Positions 1 to 7,084 of a stretch of 49,949 nt of DNA are shown in pieces. The DNA lies in IMG/VR virus record IMGVR_UViG_3300037237_000103, positions 1 through 49,949 of that record, one strand, 5' to 3'. The notes below the pieces were generated by a model. The model ran no database searches and was not told the origin of the DNA. It was given only the letters and a program-made list of their open reading frames with translations. The stretch is from a virus. The translations under genes were made by a program, and so were the position numbers. Numbering within the stretch: position 1 is the first letter of the stretch; each line of letters starts with the position of its first letter.

Positions 1-928
1 CCGCATCGCCTTGCAACATCTGATCGGTAGCCGTAGCGAGCGCTGTAATGCTGAAATTGGAAATCAGGTCACTAACCGATTGCCGAGTGCGCAGCCAGTT
101 ATCGACGTAGGGTTCGGCGAGCTGACTCATGCTCATACCGCCGAAATTAAAAGCAGGCTTGAGCATATCCAGAACGGGCCGGGTGATGATCATCATCAGG
201 CGCGAAGCGTGAATTTCCTTGCCGAGCACGAACCAGGCAGAAGGAACGTAGAAATCGGGCCGCATGGGATTGATCGCGTTGTACGTCTTCGGCGTCGTCC
301 ACATTGCCTCAACGGCTTTAATTTTGATGCGCGTGCCCTTCTTGATTGTCTTATTGCTGACGAGAAGGGGCATAGTCGGATCGTGCCCCTGAACGTCCAG
401 GTAAATCTGCGCGCGGCCGTAAAAAGATTCGTGACTCGCGGCCAGATGAATCGTATCCCTGAGCCCGATGTCCGTCACTGCCTTATTGAGTTCGGCGATG
501 CGGTCGGCCGTCTCGGGGCCGGCGGAGTCCGTTGCGCTGAGCGTGATCCATTCGCGAGTAAGCGAATTCGCGATTGCCGTTGCAAACATCCGGTATTCGG
601 CGCGCGTTGAGAGCTGCGCCAGATAGGGATAACCGGGGAATCCGACATACTGGCCGCCGCCGATACCCTGCTCATAAAACGACCGCGCGTAATCGTAGCT
701 CGCGCCGTCCATGGCGACCGCTGCTTTGCCCCCGTTGTGCCATTTCGGGACGACGTTACTCGGCAATACGGGAGGCTGAATCGGGTAATTGTAAGTTCGC
801 TCAGGCTTTGCATTCGCGCGAACTGCGTCGATAAGAGCCCTCATACGCTCGCGATTGTCGGGGCGACGAGGCGGAGGGGGAGCGGGAGCATCGCCAGGCT
901 TCGAAAATAATTTTTGCCAGAGGTTCAT
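1..928 (-). CDS. Phage portal protein, DUF1073 family (partial, 3' end missing)
   Basis: Portal proteins form the dodecameric DNA-entry vertex of the capsid. The reading frame is open from an ATG at 928 to the window edge (about 309 codons). The N-terminus has a proline-rich stretch, then GFPGYPYLAQLSTRAEYR, followed by an alanine-rich helix ending TREWITLSA. This is the characteristic start of DUF1073 (Phage_portal_3) proteins. The start overlaps the stop of the preceding gene (TGATG), as expected in a packed structural operon downstream of the terminases. Some family members carry a C-terminal Acb1-like anti-CBASS phosphodiesterase; that part lies outside the window and cannot be judged. 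The family call rests on remembered motif similarity. Confidence 0.85.
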   Translation of the reverse strand, partial: MNLWQKLFSKPGDAPAPPPPRRPDNRERMRALIDAVRANAKPERTYNYPIQPPVLPSNVVPKWHNGGKAAVAMDGASYDYARSFYEQGIGGGQYVGFPGYPYLAQLSTRAEYRMFATAIANSLTREWITLSATDSAGPETADRIAELNKAVTDIGLRDTIHLAASHESFYGRAQIYLDVQGHDPTMPLLVSNKTIKKGTRIKIKAVEAMWTTPKTYNAINPMRPDFYVPSAWFVLGKEIHASRLMMIITRPVLDMLKPAFNFGGMSMSQLAEPYVDNWLRTRQSVSDLISNFSITALATATDQMLQGDA

Positions 929-1113
929 CAAATACCGTCCGCTTGGTCCTGCCCTAACTCCTGAGACTCAACGTACAGCTTACCGCATTCCTCGCAGAAG
1001 ATTAAGCGCAAGCGACACTCTATTGTCGTGAGGACGATATCTCCGGGCCAGATATCCTCGCCGCACTCCCGGCAAATCGCTACCGTTTGGGCCGGTTCGA
1101 ATTCGTACTGCAT
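928..1113 (-). CDS. Small zinc-ribbon protein (61 aa)
   Basis: A 61-residue protein with two CxxC knuckles (CREC at about residues 14-17 and CEEC at about 40-43) spaced as in a zinc ribbon. No family recognised. It overlaps the 3' end of the upstream gene by 34 bases and ends in TGATG, sharing one base with the portal start, so translation is probably coupled. AAGGCGG lies just upstream of the ATG as a plausible ribosome binding site. A role in binding nucleic acid or another virion-operon protein is possible but not shown. Confidence 0.7.
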   Translation of the reverse strand: MQYEFEPAQTVAICRECGEDIWPGDIVLTTIECRLRLIFCEECGKLYVESQELGQDQADGI

Positions 1114-1409
1114 TTCGCCGCCTTCTCGGTTTCAATGAGTTTCTGAAGGAAAGCCAGCGCGCGCCAGGCCATCTTGGCGGCGTGATACGTCCCATCGGAA
1201 TCGCGACTCATACGCTGCAAAAAATGACGTATCATAGCGTCCGACTCATCGGTACTGAGAGCCCGATTCCAGTGAAGAGGCTGACCGGGATTATGCTGAT
1301 CGTTGCCGATCTTTGAGACTCGTGCAACTTCAACAAGAGCGTCGGGAAAATAATCAAGGACTCCGGTTCCTATCGGTAACGCTTTGCGTTCCTTCGCGTC
1401 GTTCGTCAT
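1080..1409 (-). CDS. dATP/dGTP diphosphohydrolase-like protein (DUF5664)
   Basis: A 109-residue all-helical protein. It has the signature of the small phage family annotated as dATP/dGTP diphosphohydrolase (DUF5664): YFPDALVEVARVSKIG near residues 20-35, then HWNRAL, then a helix with histidines (MIRHFLQRM), then TYHAAKMAWRALAFL. These enzymes adjust the dNTP pool and are distantly MazG-like. It starts in an ATGA overlap with the deoxyribosyltransferase gene upstream, so the two nucleotide genes form a coupled pair. In 2-aminoadenine phages a related enzyme works with PurZ and a dedicated polymerase. Neither is visible here, so a base-Z genome is not implied. Confidence 0.65.
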   Translation of the reverse strand: MTNDAKERKALPIGTGVLDYFPDALVEVARVSKIGNDQHNPGQPLHWNRALSTDESDAMIRHFLQRMSRDSDGTYHAAKMAWRALAFLQKLIETEKAAKCSTNSNRPKR

Positions 1410-1834
1410 GCCGGTATGGACCTCGCATAATCCAAAAATGCTATGGACCTCGCATAATCCAAAAATGCTTCCAGATCAGGGTAATGGATAACCTGAGGAA
1501 GATAGTGAAAAATGTTTTCGTAATCGCCGATGACAATCATCATTTTACCGGTTGCGAGAGCGTAACCGAACTCGACGTGACGACCGCCGCGGGGAATTCC
1601 GACTTTGGGATTCTCGGAGAAAAACAGGATCCCGTCTGCGGCGTCGATATCATCAAGATCGATTCGAGCCGTCTTTCGGTAAAACTGAATGCTGTGATCC
1701 CCCATGTTGTGATCCAGCCGCTCAGTTTCTGTAAGCCATCGCGAGGTTATTTCAACGCCCGCGAATTCAAGCAAAGGGAGCAATGCTCGAAATTCATCCC
1801 TTCGCGGATACCTGCCTGCGAGATACAGTTTCAT
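1406..1834 (-). CDS. Nucleoside 2-deoxyribosyltransferase-like protein
   Basis: 142 residues from an ATG at 1834, chosen because AAGGAAGG lies 8 bases upstream. The fold signature is clear: KLYLAGRYPRR at the N-terminus, ITSRWL near 29-34, a DLDDIDAAD acidic stretch near 59-67 and GGRHVEFGYAL near 83-93, with E88 the expected catalytic glutamate. Family members exchange bases between deoxynucleosides or act on related nucleotides, so this is probably nucleotide salvage. The C-terminus carries an exact 9-residue duplication (AFLDYARSI twice) from a 27-bp tandem repeat. It sits between a metallophosphoesterase and the DUF5664 gene. Confidence 0.75.
   Translation of the reverse strand: MKLYLAGRYPRRDEFRALLPLLEFAGVEITSRWLTETERLDHNMGDHSIQFYRKTARIDLDDIDAADGILFFSENPKVGIPRGGRHVEFGYALATGKMMIVIGDYENIFHYLPQVIHYPDLEAFLDYARSIAFLDYARSIPA
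1415..1468. repeat. 27-bp perfect tandem duplication inside a coding region
   Basis: Two identical head-to-tail 27-base units, 1415-1441 and 1442-1468. They preserve the reading frame of the deoxyribosyltransferase gene and double nine residues near its C-terminus. Perfect identity implies a recent slippage event, or an assembly artefact. Confidence 0.95.
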
Positions 1835-1853
1835 GAGTAGCCTTCCTTGCGAA

Positions 1854-3035
1854 TCAGGAGTAGTCGGCACTGTAATAAGCCCTATCAAAGAACGGATGCC
1901 AGTCTACACTGAAGCCGCTTACGGCCCCGCGCTCATCCTGTCGAATCTTGACGACCGAAAATCCGACGTGAGCCTGCAAACCTTTCTTGCGCATGAACAA
2001 GCTCTGATCGGTCATACATCCGCCCTGGACGCAGTGAACCTCGCGCGGATAGCCGTAATTGAACTTGTGATAGTGCCCGACCAGTTCAATATGCGGTTTA
2101 TTGCCGCCCTGGTAGCTCTCTACGCGCTTCTGGTCCTTGTAGCTGATCGCGTAAGCCGAGCCGCCCCCTGGATGCACCACGCGCATGATTGAGGAGCCTG
2201 TACCATGCTTCAGCGCAACATCGCACTCCGCGTAACCGAGATACTTCAGGTCGTTGCGACCCTGCTCTTCGGCGCGCATCTGCAGGTATTTCCCGATTTC
2301 GACGCCCTCGCGTTGCTGGTACCAGCCTTCATGGTCATCGCCGGCGACGTAATGGGTCGTGATGCCAGGAGTCAGCGGATACTCTTCGATGAGGTAATCA
2401 AGCTGGCGATCCATGCCGGGAGCAGTTACAAGCTCGCCTTTGTTGAAGCGCGCTTCGCCGTCTATCCAGTTGCCGGCGTTGTAGACGGTCGTAATGCCCA
2501 TCGCGCGGAAATGCTCGTAGGAAGCCCGCAGAACGTCAAGGCGCGCGTGTTTGTTGCAGAGATGCTGATCGGTCACAAAACCGAATACATGCGTCCAGTC
2601 ATCATCGCGAGCAGTGCTCGCAATCTCATGGGTTTGAGGAGCGATGAAAGCGAACTCACCCAAATCGAAACGACCGTCCGCGTATTCGAGGAGCAGGCCG
2701 CCGCGGGCTTTCTGCGTCGCAATGTGCTCGCGAACTCGCTTCGGGGAACAGTCCAGAGCATCCGCCATTTCCTCCGCGCTCTTCGGGCCGCTCTTGAGGA
2801 GACGGCGAATCTCGGCGAATGTCGCGCTTTCTGGTACGACAGGAACGCTGATGTCCGTCTCTTTCTCTTTCTGCTCAGCGAACGACTCGGGATGACCCCG
2901 ATATTTCTGAATGCTGAAGTGCGAAACCTTCAGAAGACCCGCGATTTTCATATTACTGAGACGCGGTACTCGCTGACCCATTTCAAAAATTTGTTGTTTT
3001 ATTTCGGGAGTGAGAGGCGTAAAAGCCAGACGCAT
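1854..3035 (-). CDS. Metallophosphoesterase with N-terminal HTH/winged-helix region
   Basis: 393 residues from an ATG at 3035, chosen because GGAGG lies 5 bases upstream; an in-frame TTG further up has no such site. The first 125 residues hold a helix-turn-helix-like segment (LSNMKIAGLLKVSHFSIQKY) and a second winged-helix-like segment (SAEEMADALDCSPKRVREHI). The C-terminal domain has calcineurin-type metal motifs: TDQH (about 155-158), GNWIDG (188-193), GDDHEGW (232-238) and GHYHK (320-324). It would hydrolyse phosphodiesters or phosphomonoesters; the substrate is unknown. It lies between the large terminase and the nucleotide genes, so a DNA-directed role in packaging or DNA processing is plausible but unproven. 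Confidence 0.8.
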   Translation of the reverse strand: MRLAFTPLTPEIKQQIFEMGQRVPRLSNMKIAGLLKVSHFSIQKYRGHPESFAEQKEKETDISVPVVPESATFAEIRRLLKSGPKSAEEMADALDCSPKRVREHIATQKARGGLLLEYADGRFDLGEFAFIAPQTHEIASTARDDDWTHVFGFVTDQHLCNKHARLDVLRASYEHFRAMGITTVYNAGNWIDGEARFNKGELVTAPGMDRQLDYLIEEYPLTPGITTHYVAGDDHEGWYQQREGVEIGKYLQMRAEEQGRNDLKYLGYAECDVALKHGTGSSIMRVVHPGGGSAYAISYKDQKRVESYQGGNKPHIELVGHYHKFNYGYPREVHCVQGGCMTDQSLFMRKKGLQAHVGFSVVKIRQDERGAVSGFSVDWHPFFDRAYYSADYS

Positions 3036-3093
3036 TAAATCCTCCAACGATGACCTGAAAATAACGCTATCACATCCAGCGTAAATCGAAACG

Positions 3094-3106
3094 CCGAAAC
3101 TTTCGG
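3094..3106. promoter_or_regulatory. 13-bp perfect palindrome upstream of the phosphoesterase gene
   Basis: CCGAAA-C-TTTCGG lies in the 123-base gap between the large terminase stop and the phosphoesterase start. It could be a protein-binding site or a short RNA hairpin. The gap otherwise holds only a 10-codon ORF and weak AT-rich promoter-like patches. Confidence 0.4.
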
Positions 3107-3158
3107 ATCTTCGCGCCGGCCAGTATTGTCTAAAGTTTTTCCATGAAAGCCGGATGCT

Positions 3159-4661
3159 TCATCGGCGCGCCAGGGCGAGTATATCTTTCGAAATGTGCAG
3201 GCGGCCGAACAGCGGATAAAGCGCGCGCAATGCCTGCGACAGAGCATCTACCTGGTCATCATGCGCGCCGACAGGGAAGGCCGTTAACTCGCTGAGCATC
3301 GCGCGAACCCAGGGTTCAATATCCGAATGCGGTAAGTGAACGTTGCCGGCTTCCCATATCGACGTAACAGCGTGAGCACGCGCGAGCTTCGAGCCATCAG
3401 GCTCAACAGGAACGAGCGTCGGAACAACTTTCTTGAGCACGTCAATAACGGCCGGCCCGTTCGCTTTGTCTTCGATGTAAACCGCGGCCGGACGTTGCCA
3501 GTTCCCCATCTCATAGAGCTTGATAACGGATTCGACCGTCGCCGTAAAGCTCATGCGCGCGCGTATCTGAGCGAGCAAATACGCGTCCGCGCCCTTCTTG
3601 CCCCACTTCTGGCCGACGACGAAATCAGTTCCGTCTGTGTCCTTGAACGTGCAATCCCATGAATCGATGACCTTATCGAAGTAGACGAGCCCGCTCAGCG
3701 GATGCGTAGGAAGATCCTTCGGGAGATAGAAGCAAATCCCCTTTTCCTTGAAGACGTTGCCGCCGGCCGCCTTCGCCGACTGCTGATAAAGCGCACTCCA
3801 CCAGTAATCGGAGAGCGTCCCTTTAATTTCTTTGAGCTGCGCGAGTGAGTGAAGCTCGGGGACCAGCGCGCCCAGGGACAGCTCGGGCTGATAATTCACT
3901 TCGTCGGGGCTGTTGATAGCAGGGAAGCGGATATGGGTTAGCCGCGGATCCCCCGCGTAAGCGAGCGCAATGCGCGCCGGCAAATCATCTTCAGCCCATT
4001 GGGTCGCCATGATGATTTGACCCGAGTGCTCGCTGAGCCGGGTCGTAAACACGGACTGATACCAGGCCCAATGACGTTCCTTTGTGACATCGGACAGGGC
4101 TTCCTGTTCGTTTTTAACCGGATCGTCAATAATTCCGATATCAACGGGTCGGCCCGTAAGACCAGCCCCAACACCAACCCCCAGATAGCTACCAGTACCG
4201 CCAGGAGCAGTAAACTCGCCCAATCGACTAACGTCATATTTCCTCTTCTCCGAGACAACGGGAAACAGCAATTTGTGTTCAGCGCTCGCAAGATTTCTTC
4301 GAACATCCTGAGCCATCGCATTCGCCAGCTCATCCGAGTAACTGGCGCATCCGATGCGCAACGAGGGTTGCGAGCCTAAGAGAAACGCAGGCAGTTTACG
4401 CGAGACAATCTCGCTTTTTCCATGTTGCGGGGGAGCTTGCAGAATCAGTATAGGACGTTTTCCGGCTTGCACGTCTGCGAGGAACTTATCGAGCACATCG
4501 CAGACAATCTCTGCAAATCGACTGCGCTTATATCCGGGCGAAGTGTAAACGATGTAACCGAGAATTTTCTTTTCCGCCCATAGCCGCATTTCGACTTCGA
4601 CCGCGAGCTTTTGATCGTCCGGAAGAATCGCGCCGGGAGGAATGGGGGGAACCGTGTTCAT
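3159..4661 (-). CDS. terL: Terminase large subunit (packaging ATPase/nuclease)
   Basis: 500 residues. It drives ATP-dependent genome packaging at the portal and cuts concatemeric DNA. Walker A is APPQHGKS (about 76-83), Walker B is IGIIDD (about 175-180) and the coupling motif is MATQW (about 218-222). The C-terminal RNase H-like nuclease has DSWD (D336), IEDKANG (around 397-402) and HDDQVDA (D468, D469, D472). Length and motif order are normal and the ATPase looks intact. It lies upstream of the portal, with two short membrane-protein genes between it and the small terminase. The ribosome binding site before the ATG at 4661 is weak. Confidence 0.95.
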   Translation of the reverse strand: MNTVPPIPPGAILPDDQKLAVEVEMRLWAEKKILGYIVYTSPGYKRSRFAEIVCDVLDKFLADVQAGKRPILILQAPPQHGKSEIVSRKLPAFLLGSQPSLRIGCASYSDELANAMAQDVRRNLASAEHKLLFPVVSEKRKYDVSRLGEFTAPGGTGSYLGVGVGAGLTGRPVDIGIIDDPVKNEQEALSDVTKERHWAWYQSVFTTRLSEHSGQIIMATQWAEDDLPARIALAYAGDPRLTHIRFPAINSPDEVNYQPELSLGALVPELHSLAQLKEIKGTLSDYWWSALYQQSAKAAGGNVFKEKGICFYLPKDLPTHPLSGLVYFDKVIDSWDCTFKDTDGTDFVVGQKWGKKGADAYLLAQIRARMSFTATVESVIKLYEMGNWQRPAAVYIEDKANGPAVIDVLKKVVPTLVPVEPDGSKLARAHAVTSIWEAGNVHLPHSDIEPWVRAMLSELTAFPVGAHDDQVDALSQALRALYPLFGRLHISKDILALARR

Positions 4662-4676
4662 TCAGACCCGAGCTTA

Positions 4677-4928
4677 TCACTCAGCAACAGCGTTGACCGC
4701 GGTCTGGTCGCCCTCGTCGAAAAGACTCGCCGTCATCTCCGAACCCATCTTCGCGAACCCGTAGGTCGCCCAGAAGAGGAGCACGACGAGGAAATATTCG
4801 AGCCATTCGTTTTGGTCCCGCTGTTGCATAACCCAGAGTTTCATGAGTGCAGACGCCAGAGTGCAGAGCGCGACGAAGAGACAAGAGAGAACGCCAACCC
4901 GTTGTCGCTGAGAAGAGGATATTTTCAT
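4677..4928 (-). CDS. Small membrane protein (83 aa), paralogue of the next gene
   Basis: 83 residues with two hydrophobic stretches, about 10-32 and 43-58. The second leads into the block WATYGFAKMGSEMTASL. Nearly the same block (WATHGFAYMGSEMTAQL) occurs in the neighbouring gene at 4994-5209, and the DNA there is a roughly 48-bp near repeat, so the two genes are paralogues. No named family recognised. Position beside the terminases is unusual for a holin, but a membrane-acting role is possible. The start ATG at 4928 lacks a strong ribosome binding site. Confidence 0.6.
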   Translation of the reverse strand: MKISSSQRQRVGVLSCLFVALCTLASALMKLWVMQQRDQNEWLEYFLVVLLFWATYGFAKMGSEMTASLFDEGDQTAVNAVAE

Positions 4929-4993
4929 GCAAGCAGTGTATCAGGAGACACATTTAACGGGCGTGTCGGCGAGTTACTGTCTAGCTGAGCCAA

Positions 4994-5209
4994 TTATATC
5001 TCGTACTTGCTTTCAATATTCGCCATAGTCGCCCGCGCTTCCTGAAGCCTCGCTTGAGCGTCGATAAGCTGAGCCGTCATCTCCGAACCCATATATGCGA
5101 ACCCGTGGGTCGCCCAGAAGAGCAGAGCTATCTCGTCCTCGTAGTGATTCGTTATAGTTTTGAGCGAGCGCCAAATTCGCCTCTGCTCTTCAGTCGCTTG
5201 TTGTTTCAT
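4994..5209 (-). CDS. Small hydrophobic protein (71 aa), paralogue of the previous gene
   Basis: 71 residues from an ATG at 5209, chosen for AAGGAG nine bases upstream; a longer reading frame would begin inside the terminator hairpin. An N-terminal charged helix is followed by ALLFWATHGFAYMGSEMTAQL, shared with the gene at 4677-4928, and a C-terminal helix rich in Ala, Arg and Glu. It begins directly after a terminator, so its expression must depend on read-through or on the short segment between. Confidence 0.6.
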   Translation of the reverse strand: MKQQATEEQRRIWRSLKTITNHYEDEIALLFWATHGFAYMGSEMTAQLIDAQARLQEARATMANIESKYEI

Positions 5210-5232
5210 AAGCGTTCTCCTTCCGTTCTCAT

Positions 5233-5263
5233 AAAAAAACCCCGCGCATAGCAGAGCGCGGGG
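5233..5263 (-). terminator. Rho-independent terminator (leftward)
   Basis: Reading leftward, CCCCGCGC (5263-5256) pairs perfectly with GCGCGGGG (5247-5240) around an 8-base loop and is followed by seven T residues (complement of 5239-5233). It lies after the small-terminase and 41-codon genes and just before the ribosome binding site of the next leftward gene, inside what otherwise looks like one late operon. Confidence 0.85.
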
Positions 5264-5322
5264 GGAGGCCAAATGACGCAACTTTTACTGTCCAAACTTC
5301 GCCTGGCCGATGGCGTTACCCA

Positions 5323-5473
5323 ATGATGGTCAGCTTACACGGACGCGAGAGCCACGGCAAGCGCGGCAATCGCGATTGCGATTACGACGCAAACGATCAG
5401 GCCCAGGAGCGCGGCCGCGATCACCCGCCGGGCTTCCGGATCGCCTTCCGGGGTTTCCATGATGGTCAGCTTA
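5323..5473. repeat. 15-bp direct repeats bracketing a 41-codon gene
   Basis: ATGATGGTCAGCTTA occurs at 5323-5337 and 5459-5473. On the coding (minus) strand each copy begins with a TAA stop: that of the 41-codon gene at 5335-5337 and that of the small terminase at 5471-5473. The right copy also supplies the ATG of the 41-codon gene. The left copy has ATT in place of the ATG. Confidence 0.9.
5335..5460 (-). CDS. Single-pass membrane peptide (41 aa)
   Basis: 41 residues: a charged N-terminus (METPEGDPEARR) then one long hydrophobic helix of Ala, Val, Ile and Leu running to the C-terminus. It looks like a tail-anchored or N-out single-pass peptide, as in small holin-like or superinfection proteins, but no family is recognised. 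The ATG is 10 bases after the small-terminase stop and there is no clear ribosome binding site, so translation may restart after the terminase stop. It lies exactly between two 15-bp direct repeats. Confidence 0.55.
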   Translation of the reverse strand: METPEGDPEARRVIAAALLGLIVCVVIAIAIAALAVALASV

Positions 5474-6349
5474 TACACTGTTCGCTTCGATTGTCAAGGG
5501 CTCAGGTCGCAGCGGGCCGCCCGGCCGTAAAAGGATCTGAGCAATCTGGTCCGTCGTCAGGTCCTTGACGGTCAGGACGGGGCCGGTCCCCTCGTTCGAG
5601 ACGGGAATCGGGCCGCCTCCAGGTCCGCTCAACTCGCCGCGCGTAACCAGCATCCCGAGCCAGGTCGCGAGGTTCTTGATTGCGTCCGTCTGATCGCGAA
5701 ATTTTATTTCGATTCCCTCTTTCGTCTTCTTTACGCCGGCGATGAGTTTACGCGCGCTCGGGCTCGCCTTACGCATATCCATGACGCGCAGCCGTTCGTC
5801 GCCGTGCCCCTCGCACTTCGGGCATTTGAGATTCGGATCCCGATGATGGTCGTAACCGAGTCCGCCGAGCATCGGAGGGGGTTCGCGCCTCCTGCAAGGT
5901 TGCTCGCACAGATGATGACAGCGATGCGCGAGCGCGGCGCGAGTCGCCTCAGCGTATTCGAAATCGGTCCATTGGTAAAGGTGATCGATGCCCCAACAGT
6001 GCTTGCACGGAACTACTTCAGCTCGAATGATTTCGGTCGGGTCGGCCTTTGCGATCATCAGCCATTCGCGCAGCACAAACTCGGGGGTGATGGAGGCAGC
6101 CGCGGAGAGCTGGTCGTAGCGATCCTGAAGTGCCCACTTCACTTTATCATCCGCTAGAAGCCTCGAAGCGGTCACATCGGAGCCGCTCTCGGAGTAGCCG
6201 GCTCGGACGGCTGCTAACCGATTGGGCTCTCCGGGCCCAAGGCGCGCGTATTCAATCACAAAACGAGCCTGCTTTCGCGTCAGCTCTCGTTCCGTTCGCG
6301 TCAGATCTCGTTCCGGAGGCGCAACCTCGGTCTGCTCTTCGATTTCCAC
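5471..6349 (-). CDS. terS: Terminase small subunit with zinc-binding insert
   Basis: 292 residues from a GTG at 6349, the only start before an upstream in-frame stop. Residues 15-80 match the Terminase_2 DNA-binding region (LTRKQARFVIEY, NRLAAVRAGYS, ASRLLADDKV). A cysteine/histidine-rich insert follows: CKHC at 115-118, CHHLCEQPC at about 144-152 and CPKCEGHG at about 176-183. It resembles a DnaJ-like zinc domain seen in related phage small terminases. The protein recognises the phage packaging site and hands DNA to the large subunit. It is the first gene of the leftward operon, next to the AT-rich divergent region. Confidence 0.8.
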   Translation of the reverse strand: MEIEEQTEVAPPERDLTRTERELTRKQARFVIEYARLGPGEPNRLAAVRAGYSESGSDVTASRLLADDKVKWALQDRYDQLSAAASITPEFVLREWLMIAKADPTEIIRAEVVPCKHCWGIDHLYQWTDFEYAEATRAALAHRCHHLCEQPCRRREPPPMLGGLGYDHHRDPNLKCPKCEGHGDERLRVMDMRKASPSARKLIAGVKKTKEGIEIKFRDQTDAIKNLATWLGMLVTRGELSGPGGGPIPVSNEGTGPVLTVKDLTTDQIAQILLRPGGPLRPEPLTIEANSV

Positions 6350-6727
6350 AAGTTAAAAAGTATCACATTGGACGCAGGGAATTCAACGTCCGAGTAAAAT
6401 ACCTCCACTTTCTCATATATTTCCCGCGGGGGCCTCCGACGGGGTAAATATAAAGTCTTTTTTTTCAATAACTTAATCTAAAAATACCCCGATACCCCGT
6501 TAAACGCTAAAGTCGTGAAGTAAAGCTTACAGTTCAGATTCCAATATTCAAAATAGGGCTAATTAGGGTTATGACATATACATAAAGTAGGTTTCTAAAA
6601 ATGGAAATCGCATTCGCCGGTTTACTGAGCGACGAAAACGCGTGTTTTTTCTGGCAACGGGGTACAAATTAGGTATTGACAAAATTTCAATTATGTTATT
6701 CAATATTGAAACGAAAGGAGATATTAA
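6350..6727. other. AT-rich divergent intergenic region; candidate control region or origin
   Basis: About 378 bases without a convincing gene, between divergent operons. It is clearly more AT-rich than the surroundings. The heptamer TACCCCG or its complement occurs four times: 6440-6446 (inverted), 6485-6491 and 6493-6499 (within a tandem 8-mer), and 6658-6664 (inverted). T-runs and A-runs lie between. A 12-bp palindrome (6699-6710) and a -35-like TTGACA (6676-6681) lie next to the rightward gene. Packaging-site recognition next to the small terminase is another possible role. No clear leftward promoter was found. Confidence 0.6.
6676..6710 (+). promoter_or_regulatory. Rightward promoter with overlapping palindrome
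   Basis: TTGACA at 6676-6681 is a consensus -35. The likely -10 lies in TATTCAAT (6697-6704), at slightly short spacing. The perfect palindrome TTCAAT-ATTGAA (6699-6710) overlaps the -10 and start site, and TTTCAAT (6686-6692) upstream repeats its half. This layout fits a repressible promoter. AAAGGAG at 6714-6720 serves the next gene. Confidence 0.55.
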
Positions 6728-7084
6728 ATGCCAGAAATTATCAGTCAGGCTAAGCTCCGCCGCGCTATCAGAATGCAGGAGCGCAAGATTGCATGGATGC
6801 TAATCAACACAAAACACGCTACGATTGCGGAGCGGAAGGAACAGGCTCTCGCCCTGGAATTTATTCAGGCTAAGCTCCGCCGCGCTATCGAAGTGCAGCA
6901 GGCTCAACTACGCCGCGCTATCGAAGTGCAGGAGATTGCGGCGCGGAAGGAACAGGCTCTCGCCCTGCAACTTGTGCAGGAGCGCGAGATGGAATTTATT
7001 CAGGCTCAACTACGCCGCGCTATCGAAGTGCAGGAGCGCGAGATTGCCGCTGACCGCGCCGCGCGACAGGGAAAGGGGATATAA
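6728..7084 (+). CDS. Coiled-coil repeat protein (118 aa), truncated paralogue of the next gene
   Basis: 118 residues built mainly of four copies of LRRAI(E/R)(V/M)Q embedded in longer Gln/Glu/Arg/Ala-rich units with repeated KEQALALQ segments, so a long helical coiled coil. It starts MPEIIS, as does the adjacent gene, and shares the LRRAIEVQE and ALALQ motifs with that gene's middle region. It therefore looks like a copy lacking the zinc domain and C-terminal domain, later expanded by internal duplication. A strong ribosome binding site (AAAGGAG) precedes the ATG. Function unknown; first gene of the rightward accessory operon. Confidence 0.7.
   Translation: MPEIISQAKLRRAIRMQERKIAWMLINTKHATIAERKEQALALEFIQAKLRRAIEVQQAQLRRAIEVQEIAARKEQALALQLVQEREMEFIQAQLRRAIEVQEREIAADRAARQGKGI

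Noticed and set aside
2205-3038. 277-codon rightward reading frame
   Set aside because: It is antisense to the metallophosphoesterase, which has all metal motifs and a good ribosome binding site.
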